DNA of 64,000 nt from Archivesica marissinica (GCA_014843695.1 CM026387.1:76493667-76557666), one strand, 5' to 3'; shown: positions 48,145 to 58,756, counted from the stretch's first letter. Notes: generated by a model from the sequence alone, not told the origin. Numbers and translations: made by a program.

Positions 48145-48822
48145 ATACATGTGGTAGATAGATACTAAACATATGTAATGTACATTACACATTACCTATA
48201 TATACGTGTGGTAGATAGATAATAAACATATGTAATGTACATTACACATTACCTATATATACGTGTGGTAGATAGATAATAAACATATATAATGTACATT
48301 ACACATTACCTATATATACGTGTTGTAGATAGATAATAAACATATGTAATGTACATTACACATTACCTATATATACGTGTGGTAGATAGATAATAAACAT
48401 ATGTAATGTACATTACACATTACCTATATATACGTGTTGTAGATAGATAATAAACATATGTAATGTACATTACACATTACCTATATATACGTGTGGTAGA
48501 TAGATAATAAACATATGTAATGTACATTACACATTACCTATATATACGTGTGATAGATAGATAATAAACATATGTAATGTACATTACACATTACCTATAT
48601 ATACGTGTTGTAGATAGATAATAAACATATGTAATGTACATTACACATTACCTATATATACGTGTGGTAGATAGATAATAAACATATGTAATGTACATTA
48701 CACATTACCTATATATACGTGTGGTAGATAGATAATAAACATATGTAATGTACATTACACATTACCTATATATACGTGTGATAGATAGATAATAAACATA
48801 TGTAATGTACATTACACACTGT
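48145..48822. repeat. 57-bp minisatellite with an internal palindrome, about 12 units
   Basis: Each unit holds the 14-bp palindrome GTAATGTACATTAC, plus TATATATACGTGTGGTAG and ATAGATAATAAACATATG. Confidence 0.94.
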
Positions 48823-48882
48823 CTATCTAGATATATATATATCTACCACAACTAATATATACACTAACTAATTACTAATGTA

Positions 48883-49147
48883 ATGTCATGTACATTGCAT
48901 TATGTGTATATATACGTGTGGTAAATATTTATTAGCATAATAATGTAATGTACATTGCATGCTGTGTATATATACGTGGGGTAACTATTTACTAGCATAA
49001 TAATGTAATGTACATTGTATTCTGTGTATATATACGTGTGGTAAATATTTACTAGCATAATAATGTAATGTACATTGCATTCTGTGTATATATACGTGGG
49101 GTAAATATTTACTAGCATAATAATGTAATGTACATTGCATTCTGTGT
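48883..49147. repeat. 60-bp minisatellite, about 4 units, related to 48145-48822
   Basis: Shares TATATATACGTGTGGTA and TAATGTAATGTACATT with the preceding array but has AATATTTACTAGCATAA in place of the GATAGATAATAAAC block. Confidence 0.9.
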
Positions 49148-49384
49148 AACACCTGCAATGAGCATGGAATATGTGTTCAATTAGATCTAATAATACCCAT
49201 ATGTAATACCATCTGGAGTGTACTTGTCTCTATTATTTCAACTTCACTTTATTATTATTATTAACAGGATTTTATTAACTCGTCGTTTTCCAGTGTAAGT
49301 GTTATTATGATATAATTATTCAGGTGGAACACTGCAATATATACACGAACATAAATACAAATATAACGTCAATATACTGATTAT

Positions 49385-49640
49385 ACTCATATATGGTATT
49401 TTAGTCATTCAACATACATGTAATTAATCATGTATCGTATTTTAGTCATTCAACATACATGTAATTAATCATGTATGGTATTTTAGTCATTCAACATACA
49501 TGTAATTAATCATATATGGTATTTAGTCATTCAACATATATGTATTAATCATATATGGTATTTTATTCATTCAACATATATGTAATTAATCATAGAAGTA
49601 TATGATATTTTAATTCAAACATATATGTAATTAATCATAT
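49385..49640. repeat. About 41-bp minisatellite, 6 units
   Basis: Unit ATTTTAGTCATTCAACATAC plus ATGTAATTAATCATGTATGGT, degenerating rightward. Confidence 0.88.
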
Positions 49641-49762
49641 ATTATATTTTAATTCAACATAATTAAATGTTTCTGTGGCGATAATGTAATTTATATATTT
49701 AATGTCTTCTGATAATTGTTAACCACGTCGGTTGATATGCGATTCTTTATTTCTATTTATAG

Positions 49763-50000
49763 ATTATGCCATTCCAGGAAAGGCGATTGGCCAAGAAGGC
49801 GAATGCAACTTTTTGTTTGAAAGCAAGCATGACCGTTCCGGTAGTTTCAATTCACCACGTTACCCGGACGAGTATCCGCCTAATATAGAATGTGTGTACA
49901 TATTCAGACCAGAATCTAGAAACGAAAAATTGCTCATCTCGTTCGAAATGTTTTCACTCGATCCGTCATCCGACAAACGTATACATCAACGTAACCGAAA
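49763..50000 (+). CDS. CUB3 first exon
   Basis: Acceptor TTTCTATTTATAG, donor GTAAGTGC. Starting from the phase-1 G it reads a 15-residue leader (DYAIPGKAIGQEGEC), then GSFNSPRYPDEYPPN, IECVY and LLISFEMFSLD, the first half of a CUB domain with Cys1 and Cys2. It starts with 2 bases and ends with 2 (AA), like the other first halves. The leader replaces the separate linker exon seen before CUB2. Confidence 0.9.
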
Positions 50001-50202
50001 GTAAGTGCAAGTATTAGTGGAGGTCGTGATAGCAGTGGTAGCGCGGTCGCCTTCGTCTGTGCCTCGAATTATATTTATATAGGTGCCTCAATACATTTAT
50101 GTTTCTTCGAATTATATTAAATTAATGTAATTAGATTAAATGTTCCGAAATTCAATAATATTATGTTACCTTTAATTACGTTTATATATATATATTTATT
50201 TT

Positions 50203-50953
50203 TGTCCTCGAATTATATTTATATAGGTGCCTATATACAACAGATGTCCTCGATTTATATTTATATAGGTGCCTAAATACAGCAGATGTCCTCGATTTAT
50301 ATTTATATAGGTGCCTATATACAACAGATGTCCTCGATTTATATTTATATAGGTGCCTAAATACAACAGATGTCCTCGATTTATATATATATAGGTGCCT
50401 AAATACAACAGATGTCCTCGATTTATATTTATATAGGTGCCTATATACAACAGATGTCCTCGATTTATATTTATATAGGTGCCTAAATACAACAGATGTC
50501 CTCGATTTATATATATATAGGTGCCTAAATACAGCAGATGTCCTCGATTTATATTTATATAGGTGCCTATATACAACAGATGTCCTCGATTTATATTTAT
50601 ATAGGTGCCTAAATACAGCAGATGTCCTCGATTTATATATATATAGGTGCCTAAATACAACAGATGTCCTCGATTTATATAGGTGCCTAAATACAACATA
50701 TGTCCTCGATTTATATTTATATAGGTGCCTAAATACAGCAGATGTCCTCGATTTATATGTATACACGTGCCTAAATACAACAGATGTGCCTAAATACAAC
50801 AGATGTCCTCTAATTATATTTATACAGGTGCCTAAATACAACAGATGTCATCTAATTATATTTATACAGGTGCCTAAATACAACAGATGTCCTCTAATTA
50901 TATTTATACAGGTGCCTAAATACAACAGATGTCATCTAATTATATTTATACAG
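50203..50953. repeat. 42-bp minisatellite copying the CUB3 3' splice site, about 17 units
   Basis: Unit TTATATTTATATAGGTGCCT plus AAATACAACAGATGTCCTCGA. It is the polypyrimidine/AG region and about the first 28 bases of the exon at 50954, repeated. Units next to the exon carry TATACAGGTGCC, identical to the functional acceptor; the distal ones have TATATAGGTGCC. It ends exactly at the exon. Confidence 0.93.
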
Positions 50954-51174
50954 GTGCCTAAATACAACAGATTTCCTCGAACTGAACGAGATCAATGAAG
51001 CGGACATGTTGGGTGACCGCTATTACGCGGTCAGCATGTTCTGCGGGATCATATATCCAGCGCCAATAGTTGCACACAGGGAGATCAAGTTTAGATTTAA
51101 AGCAATGAAAAATAGCAGCTATCAGGGATTTAAGGCTAGGTACGAATTTGTACCGAAATCTGAAATACAAAAAG
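50954..51174 (+). CDS. CUB3 second exon
   Basis: Acceptor TATATTTATACAG, donor GTATGCTA. G completes Lys (AAG) from 50000; the reading is CLNTTDFLELNE, YYAVSMFCG, EIKFRFKAMK and GFKARYEFVP: Cys3, an Asp at the calcium-site position (TDF), Cys4 and the closing strand. NTT and NSS are possible N-glycosylation sites. The start was chosen because only this acceptor keeps Cys3 and the frame; an AG 17 bases downstream (ACAACAG) would shift into a TGA. It ends in phase 1. The two-exon cassette is 459 bp. The first bases belong to the 42-bp repeat family upstream. Confidence 0.88.
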
Positions 51175-51660
51175 GTATGCTATGTTCTCCAAAGGTTAAT
51201 GAAAGCGTCTATTATTTGTTTGTTCATTTAATTAAGGCCCGTCATCATTTTAGAATATACAAACACCTGTCAGTGTCATGTCCTTGTTAGAATCACACCA
51301 GTAACTCTCCACTCAGCATAATAGTTCGCAGCTTCCTTGCCTGGATGAGAACTGTTCAACAGCAGGCTCCCCTTCGATCTTTGCTAATGATATTTGGATA
51401 GAACAACTCGTCGTAACTTCAGCAATGAAGAGCAAGCGAGCAATGAAGAGCAAGCGATAGTCATTCCATGAAGGTAACCACATGCATGTATGGCGAATAA
51501 CAAAGTAATCGTTATTGCTTGGCACTGTCTGGGCCTGTTCTACATGCATATTCGTCAGTTAGTTCGAGAATGATGATTTGTCCTGCTTGGTAAACAGCTA
51601 ATCAGCTGAACGTTTAGCTCAATACACTATTATATAATGTCCGGCACATTGCACAGATGT

Positions 51661-51897
51661 CCGCCTCCGTGGTCGAGTGGTTAAGGACGCTGACTTGTAT
51701 ACCACTGTAACCTATCATCACTGAAGGTCACTGGTTCGAGCACCGCTCAGACTGGGTCTCTTTATATGAAAACGTTGGCAGTTTCTTACGGAGGTCAGTG
51801 CACCATGTACGCGTTAACCGCTGGAGAGGTGTGCTTAGGTAAACTGCCCGTCACTAAGTGGGCAACCGGTAGCGACGTTAAATAAACTTAAATAAAA
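51661..51897 (+). repeat. SINE-D, full length
   Basis: Head CCGCCTCCGTGGTCGAGTGG, GACTTGTATACCACTG, GGTTCGAGCACC; tail GGGCAACCGGTAGCGACG, shared with SINE-A. Confidence 0.88.
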
Positions 51898-51945
51898 CGA
51901 TGTTTTTAAATGTACGGAGTATCCGCAACGTTGCATGTAATAAAT

Positions 51946-52322
51946 GTGTTGGCGTATACAGAACATGCGATGTGTCTATTCATGACTAGGAATAGTTGGC
52001 GTATACAGAACATGCGATGTGTCTATTCATGACTAGGAATAGTTGGCGTATACAGAACATGCGATGTGTCTATTCATGACTAGGAATAGTTGGCGTATAC
52101 AGAACATGCGATGTGTCTATTCATGACTAGGAATAGTTGGCGTATACAGAACATGCGATGTGTCTATTCATGACTAGGAATAGTTGGCGTATACAGAACA
52201 TGCGATGTGTCTATTCATGACTAGGAATAGTTGGCGTATACAGAACATGCGATGTGTCTATTCATGACTAGGAATAGTTGGCGGATACAGAACATGCGAT
52301 GTGTCTATTCATGACTAGGAAT
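51946..52322. repeat. 47-bp minisatellite, 8 units, almost invariant
   Basis: Unit GTTGGCGTATACAGAACATG plus CGATGTGTCTATTCATGACTAGGAATA; only one substitution noticed (GGCGGATAC in the last unit), so it is young or well homogenised. Confidence 0.95.
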
Positions 52323-53143
52323 AATACGATGTAGTAGTCAGTTCGAAACAGTGTACATATTACAACTATTACATCCCACTAAACAATGACGTACTTGACT
52401 GAACGGACCTTTGTTTTATTTTCCTATGTAACACATACACCCCGTTCTTCATTTATAAATCTCGGACTTTAAATTCCAAATCTGCGAATGGTAAATCAAT
52501 GGATTGTATCATAAAATCGTATGCCTTCACTTACTTCCCTACTATCGGAGAATGTATGAACAGTGATGTGTGTAAACAAGTATATTGAACAATTACGAGA
52601 GTGTACGAGTACACTGTGTGTTTTCTTATATGCTTTCCAATGAATCTTACACCGCTTTGAAACAGTGAAAGATGGCATTATCTCATCCGCCGTTTGCGTT
52701 TCGTATTCCTGCGCGACTAGATGTACTTTGGTATTTTAGGAATTTTCTGACTGTCATGAATAGTTAATTATTAAGTAATACATTGTCATGAATTTGTTTT
52801 GTCTATAGATTTTATTTTTGACAGTAAACTTGAACATTATACAGGAACTATTTCTTATTATGGACGTTCACACTAACAAAAGTGGTTATGCGGTTGTGTC
52901 ACATAGTGCAATGAGGCTCCAGACAGGACAGTTAAAATGAATAAAATATTGAAAACAAATATTATATTAGCCAAAGTTATGGAAATCATAAAAGAAAAAG
53001 AAGCTCGCTAACGCTACTCGTGGAAATACGACATTTCGGTGATCACTCGATGAAATAAAATCCTTACACTAATAAACACAAATATATCCTCTATATGTTC
53101 CATATATACAGGCATGCTGATTTTAGTAACCACAGTACAAGTA
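52323..53143. other. Unique intronic sequence, no gene seen
   Basis: No repeat or exon recognised, apart from similarity of 52590-52760 (TTTCTTATATGCTTTCCAATG, GAAACAGTGAAAGATGGC) to 54600-54790, a diverged dispersed repeat. Confidence 0.5.
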
Positions 53144-53318
53144 CAGTCTATATCCGCTATATCAAAGTCAGTTATGTCGAAATATCCTGTCCCGTTTCAG
53201 ACACTATCATTTTACATATAACTGGCTGTGTTTATATCGACTTTCGCTAAGTCAAACTTCGGTTATGTCGAAGTATTTTGTTCTGTCCGACGGAATTCGA
53301 CTTAACGGGTGTAGACTG
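53144..53318. mobile_element. MITE2, TA-flanked, 175 bp
   Basis: Ends CAGTCTATATCCGC and GGGTGTAGACTG; shared core CCCGTTTCAGACACTATC and TTACATATAACTGGCT with 23097-23294. Confidence 0.8.
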
Positions 53319-53359
53319 TACATATTATATTTTATTCAATGACTGTTGTGTAATGATTA

Positions 53360-53552
53360 GACCGGGAAGTATGTCAGATGGTACGGTGGTCGCCAGATCG
53401 GACAGGTGGGTTTTCTCCGGATACTCCGGTTTCCTCCCACACGAATTACCACATATACGCTTTCATCGCCGCCAACGAGAGTGAGTAATATAAGTTGTTA
53501 GAACTTGCTTCGTTGTAAACTTTTCATTGTAAAATAAATAAACTTTAAACTT
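53360..53552 (+). repeat. SINE-C, head truncated
   Basis: Forward copy from GACCGGGAAGTATG to ATAAATAAACTTTAAACTT. Confidence 0.85.
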
Positions 53553-53663
53553 AATAAATTAGTTAGTTGTTTGACATGCGCACACGCCTTCATTATGCGA
53601 CTGCATCATGGTTGTGTTGACACTCATATCATTACCTCAGTAAACAGAACACCATGTACATTT

Positions 53664-53746
53664 ACAGACGGATCTGTAGTCCAGTGGTAACACGCTGGAC
53701 TGGTAATCCAGGGATCGCAGGTTCGATCCCCCGTCTGTCCCTAATA
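53664..53746 (+). repeat. SINE-A tRNA-like head only
   Basis: ACAGACGGATCTGTAGTCCA to CCCGTCTGTCCCTAATAAAG. It could be taken for a tRNA gene, but its closest match is the head of the SINE copies and acceptor-stem pairing extends into SINE sequence. Confidence 0.8.
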
Positions 53747-53819
53747 AAGGGAATAAAATCAAATAATTGCATAAACTAAACGAAAGCACTATAATGAATA
53801 CATGTAGCCCACACGTACA

Positions 53820-54275
53820 CCCACTGTTCCACCCAACCACGCCACGACCCGAACCTAAGACCCATATATATCTAGTATAATCCACCAAGACACGACCCAA
53901 ACCTAAGACCCATATATCTCTAGTAAAATCCACCAAGCCACGACCCAAACCTAAGACCCATATATATCTAGTATAATACACCAAGCCACTACCCAAACCT
54001 AAGAACCATATATCTCTAGTATAATCCACCAAGCCACGACCCAAACCTAAGGCCCATATATATCTAGTATAATCCACCACGCCACGACCCGAACTTAATA
54101 CCCATATATCTCTAGTATAATACACCAAGCCACGATCCAAACCTAAGACCCATATATATATATATATAGTATAATACACCAAGCCACGATCCAAACCTAA
54201 GACCCTAACCCTAACCATATATCTAGTATAATACACCAAGCCACGACCCGAACCTAAGACCCATACACCTCTAGT
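53820..54275. repeat. 48-bp minisatellite, about 10 units
   Basis: Unit GCCACGACCCAAACCTAAGA plus CCCATATATCTCTAGTATAATCCACCAA. One unit has a local CCCTAACCCTAACC run (54203-54216). Confidence 0.92.
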
Positions 54276-54377
54276 ATAATCTGATGTTCTATTAATTTAG
54301 GAGAGTATTCCTACAAAATCGGCGGACGCTGTTGGTAACATCTAAAATAATGTGTGTGTTTCTTCTTTTGTGTTCAG

Positions 54378-54557
54378 GTTGTGGTCACGTTATACACAGT
54401 GATGGAAATGGCGGGGTAATCGCAAGTCCAAGATTTCCTTTGAAATACGACAGTAGAACTTATTGTGAATGGAAGATAATTGCCAGCAAACAACAAAATA
54501 AAATACTGATCGAGCTCGAAACTTTCAAGATTGAAGGGAAAATGGCCAGAGACGGTG
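54378..54557 (+). CDS. CUB4 first exon
   Basis: Acceptor TTCTTTTGTGTTCAG. The reading is G-C-G-H-V-I-H, GVIASPRFPLKYD, TYCEWKI and ILIELETFKIEGK, the first half of a CUB domain with Cys1 and Cys2 (YCEW is the classic second-Cys context). The donor is less certain: phase must be 1 to join 56476, which allows 54557 (GGTG/GTGGGT, preferred) or 54554 (GACG/GTGGTG); they differ by one Gly. A GTACAT at 54562 would give the wrong phase. This half ends in phase 1, unlike the phase 2 of the other three. Confidence 0.85.
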
Positions 54558-54941
54558 GTGGGTACATGTATATACTCATACCCATGTGGTTTCATGATTT
54601 CTTGTATGCTTTCCAATGAATGATAAACTTTATTCGGTGAATGAAAACGCCATCTTACATTGCTTTGAAACCGTGAAATGTGGCATTTTCTCTACCACCG
54701 GTTGAGTTTCGTATTACTGCGTTGTTAGGTGGATTTCTTTTATTTTAGCTAGTGTGTGACTATCCTGAACAGTTAATTATTAAGTAGCCTAATATATTCT
54801 AATGAATTTGTTTTGTCTGTAAATCGCGATGCATTGTGGGAAACATTAATCCAATCTGGCGTGAGCTGTAAAATGGTTAAGATGCTAAAATATATTCATT
54901 CATAGCAGAGTTCAATCTTGTGTGAAAGTGTCTAATAATAT

Positions 54942-55830
54942 GAAAATGGTGTTACAATTGGTTTACAACAAGGTGAACCCTTATCCCCTTTGTTATTTAC
55001 TCTATTTATTAATGATATTGAGGAAAATTTGGATGTTAACACTTTAACTGAAACAGATCTTCATTTATCCTACCTTCATGCGAAATAACGTACAAAAACG
55101 GCCTGCCTAATAAAGTTTGCTTTATTAGTCAGTGCTTAATAAAGCTTTCGTGACGTCATAGGGCTAACCGTGGATATAAATAGAAATATCAATGCGCAAC
55201 ATATTACCAAGTGCGTTGCGAGTTTGTAAGCTGTCATGGCTAGTGTGTTTGTTTGTGTGTCGGGTGCACACTCAGAATGTAGGATTAATAGAATATTAGG
55301 TTACTGAGCCGAGCATTGCATTTTTTCGGAGACGAGCCTAATAAATTAAAATTTATAAGAGAGTAACCTAATATTCTCTATTTATTATCCATGTATTTGA
55401 TATTATTTGCCAACGATATTATTCACTATTAATACCAGGAGTCTAAAATCTCAAATAGATAGAATTTACTAGTATTCTGTGAAATGGGTTTCAACCATAA
55501 ATATAAAAAATATGTATATTTGAAAAGCGTAAATTACTATTTACAAATTATAATGTAATCTTTTATATCAGTCTAAAACAAATTGATATTGTTGTATGTG
55601 CTGTGTAATAATGTTAACCGTACATGTTGGTCTATTTGAGTTCATTCCATAAGATTGATATATTTGGGCTACATAGCATACAATGAATAAATTTATATCT
55701 ATCATGTCATGCAACAATAGAAAATATTTGATCAATGTTTGTAAATTTATTAAAGAGGCTATGTCATTACGTAGTAATACCCTGTCAATTACTACTGTTT
55801 ACTAAATGTATTTTATGTGTGTATCTTTTG
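54942..55830 (+). pseudogene. Fossil non-LTR retrotransposon reverse transcriptase
   Basis: Near 54964 the + strand reads GLQQGEPLSPLLFTLFINDI, matching the conserved RT core (GLRQGDPLSPxLFxLFIND). After an insertion, about 55408 reads LILFANDIIHY, a decayed form of the (Y/F)ADD catalytic block with the first Asp changed to Asn, followed by stops. RKYLINVCKFIKEAM-like sequence at about 55717-55765 resembles the C-terminal part of such enzymes. Frameshifts and stops make it inactive. The pattern suits CR1/Jockey-type LINEs. Confidence 0.75.
55081..55385. mobile_element. About 300-bp insertion in the LINE fossil, with inverted segments
   Basis: Separates the two RT motifs. Contains AATAGAATATTAGGTTACT near its right part, pairing with AGTAACCTAATATTCTCTATT near its end, and a small hairpin CTAATAAAG-TTTG-CTTTATTAG. 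TTATCC occurs at both borders. Type unknown. Confidence 0.5.
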
Positions 55831-56052
55831 ATGCACTTATATGCCTATGTAGATAACGTGTTTTCTGATATATTTGCCATATTTCTATCGTTGTTGTAAA
55901 TGGCCAAAGGCAAGACAGTTGCTGATTATGACAATAAATTGGAAACTTGTATTCTTAAAGATGACCAATGCTGTACCATTGCGGACAGTCAGTAATATCT
56001 AACCAATAGTGATCTGGCATTAAAACGACTTGCTGAATACAACAGTTTGCAT

Positions 56053-56349
56053 ACAGACGGATATGTAGTCCAGTGGTTAACACGCTGGACTGGTAATCCA
56101 GGGATCACAGGTTCGATCCCCGTCTGACACTAATACAATTAATAGTCTTTCAGATGTACTTTAACCCGAGGTCTCGCTCGTGTCGGTGTCTTACATCGTG
56201 CACGTAAAAGAACCAGAGGAGACTTTGGAATGGGTCTTTGTCTGCATCATTGCACTATCCTCCACAAATCTAAAATGGCCAATCTTCAGGAGGCGTCGCT
56301 CAAATGATGAGCAACCGGTAGTGACAATAAATAAGCGTAAAACACACAC
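56053..56349 (+). repeat. SINE-A, full length with target duplication
   Basis: Forward copy, head GGATATGTAGTCCAGTGG to tail GCGTAAAACACACAC. Flanks ATACAACAGTTTGCATAC and ATACAACAATTTGCATAC differ at one base. Confidence 0.9.
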
Positions 56350-56475
56350 ATACAACAATTTGCATACTGGTTTTAAACGTGTTTGCATGCCAATCAAAAA
56401 TTAAGGTGATTTAAATTTTAATAAAATCAAGCTAAGCGTTATGGTGTCATTTAGATTTAGTCGTTGCTATTACAG

Positions 56476-56605
56476 GATCTGGGTGTAAAGATGCAGTACT
56501 GAGGGTACAGAAGGGCAATGTCATGAATGAAATATGTGGAACATTTGACGACGAAGAACTGTCAAAGGAAGCGATCTCATCCGATGGAGACACGGAAATT
56601 ATACA
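56476..56605 (+). CDS. CUB4 second exon
   Basis: Acceptor GTTGCTATTACAG, donor GTAACTAC. It reads S-G-CKDAVLRVQKG, NEICG and EAISSDGDTEII: Cys3, an Asp at the calcium-site position and Cys4. It starts with 2 bases (GA) and ends with 2 (CA). Unlike CUB1 to CUB3, the second half is split again, the end being in the exon at 57118. The segment between Cys3 and Cys4 is short. Confidence 0.85.
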
Positions 56606-57117
56606 GTAACTACACTATTCCAAGTCAAATATGTTGTTATGAAATGTGCTATTACACATTATTAAACAAAGCATATTTCTAATATGCATTCGTTCTTTTA
56701 TATGTCAATGCAATTTTAGAATACATGTTTAGTTGACGAATGTGTTGTTATTTGTCCCAATTAACTCATATAATCAAAACCAATCTTAACAATCTGTATA
56801 TATATAAATGAACCAAGTACATTAGTACATTGTATATGAAATGCATGACATTTGTATTACAGTATGGGAGGGGAATATGAAAAATAATTCACTAAATGTT
56901 AATGGAGAAACTCGTACAGTTATAATATGTAAGGAACTTATTATTGTATCAAATAGCTCAGAAAATACATAACCGGACATGTACAAACATTTGTAGGAAA
57001 GAGGTAACCATACAAGCAAGTTGTTTTCTCCTCAATCCTACATGTATATACATATTAGTTATACTTGACTATGTTTATTCCAAGAAATTAATATTGTTTG
57101 AACAATCATTGTTTCAG

Positions 57118-57188
57118 ATTTTTGACATCCAGCAGTGCAATCGGATTCAAAGGTTTTCAGCTGACATGGACCGAACTGCATGTTTCAG
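57118..57188 (+). CDS. CUB4 third exon
   Basis: Acceptor AATCATTGTTTCAG, donor GTAATATA. A completes Gln; it then reads FLTSSSAIGFKGFQLTWTEL and HVSG. SS-x-x-GFKGFQLTW is the typical last strand of a CUB domain (GF-x-x-x-W). It ends in phase 1, giving the CUB4 cassette 381 bp. Confidence 0.88.
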
Positions 57189-58613
57189 GTAATATATGTT
57201 GTATGAACGAATGTTAAGCTTGTACAGATGTATGTATTGCAGTAAGGCACACATTTAATTTTTATTGCGTTTATAAGTGCTTTGCGTGTAATAACTGGAC
57301 ATTGCATACACAATGGAGCGTCATGCTAGCATACGTATGTGTATCGAATCGAAGTCCGTGGAAACATCCATATATACCGATTGTTTTATCCAATACTGAA
57401 CTGAACTGGGCATAAGGAAACCTCTGATTTGTCTCAATATACATGTAATATATAATAATTATATAATGCATTGGGATAGTTGAGGTTCTATATCCTCTAG
57501 TGTCCTCAAATCGTGATACCTTCGTTTTCGTTACCCCGTAAGTATTTACAATACTGCACGCGATCGGTGTTTCCTGACGTCACCAATCAGGAATAGATAG
57601 TGTCAAAGGTCATTTTCCATATTTGGCAACAAAAATGCACCCTATAATCCTTGGAGGCGTAAGAATTCGGTTATTTTCCTTGGATTGGTATAAAACATGC
57701 TATCTTTCATAATGCAATATTGCATCACCATTTATCCATTGGATTTACTGCAAAATATTGACCATTTCCAGTTTTGTTTTGCGTCGTCTGATTTGTTTAC
57801 CTACCTGCCATTTAATGTGAAGGTCAAAATAGACTGGGTTACAATATTTAATTAGTGTAAGGGGGGATCGTTTTGGAGACTTCTCTTATATTGTCTTGAG
57901 GTCCATACAGTGGTTTACTGTCGTCGTCAACTAAACGATGTGTCCTGTAGTGTAGTGTACTTAAAGGAATAGTTTTTAATTTTGTTGTAGGTTTATGGCA
58001 GTCCAGCACCTACAAAGCGAAATTACAGGCAATATTTACCAACAGCCCTTACAAATGGGCATAGTGTGATATATATGACCATTGGACCCACCTCATTTAC
58101 TGTTCAAAAGTCATGGTTTACAAGAATAGGTGATGAATTCAGGTGTCCACATTGTGAAAATGCTTGTTAAACTGTGAAAAGAAATATTCATCAAAATAAT
58201 AGAAATTATCATTATGCTGCACAAAACGTGTTCGTTTTATATTTACACCCATTCGATGCTACGCAAAATTGATTTTCTGAAAGGTCACGAAAACTCCGGT
58301 ACCAGTCACCATAGATGTCGGTTTCGGGTCATGGTAAAAATGACAGCGCCCGTTGTTATTTACGTAGTTATATTCATTTCTAATTATTTGGAATAAAAGA
58401 GGAACGTTACTTTATTTACATCATACATTTAGAAACTATGTAGTTTTAAGATTCGTTTTGTTGAATGCCGATCATTTCTTATCATAACGGAAACCGGAAA
58501 CTCGAGGGTATACATATCCGCTAGCATCTTATAACACTGGCTTTATATAGTAGTAATATATATGTATATGACATTTCTAATTTTGACTGTTCTAATTACA
58601 TTCTACATAACAG
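57189..58613. other. Intron, no further gene seen
   Basis: Unique sequence. Short frames such as 58214-58396 lack splice context and recognisable features. Confidence 0.5.
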
Positions 58614-58724
58614 GTGGTGCTTGCTATGGTTTCCAGTGTAAACAAACGGGACACTGTATTTCTTCAGAACTTAAGTGCAACCAATTACCTAACTGTGGTC
58701 CGGGAGATAATTCAGATGAAATAT
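58614..58724 (+). CDS. LDL-receptor class A repeat exon
   Basis: Acceptor TTCTACATAACAG, donor GTAAGTAA. It reads G-G-A-CYGFQCKQTGHCISS, LKCNQ, PNCGPGDNSDEI, with the sixth Cys formed by T plus GT of the exon at 60459. Cys spacing and the acidic DNSDE box, which binds calcium in LDLa modules, identify the fold. It is 111 bp, phase 1 to phase 1. An LDLa directly after the last CUB and before a hydrophobic segment is the order found in NETO and LEV-10 proteins, which bind and cluster neurotransmitter receptors at synapses. That role for this gene is inference from architecture. Confidence 0.92.
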
Positions 58725-58756
58725 GTAAGTAAATGCTATGCTTTATATGTTCGTTT

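Noticed and set aside
50969..51174. CUB3 second exon starting at the AG at 50970
   Set aside because: It would shift the frame into TGA and lose Cys3; the acceptor at 50953 keeps both.
53664..53746. Functional Thr-like tRNA gene
   Set aside because: It matches the head of the local SINE family rather than a clean tRNA; no independent evidence for a tRNA gene.
54203..54216. Telomeric repeat (CCCTAA)
   Set aside because: Only two units inside a 48-bp minisatellite whose consensus already contains AACCTAAGACCC; a local variant.
906..54275. Enrichment of minisatellite periods divisible by three, suggesting coding constraint
   Set aside because: Of about 21 periods listed, about nine are multiples of three, not clearly above the third expected.
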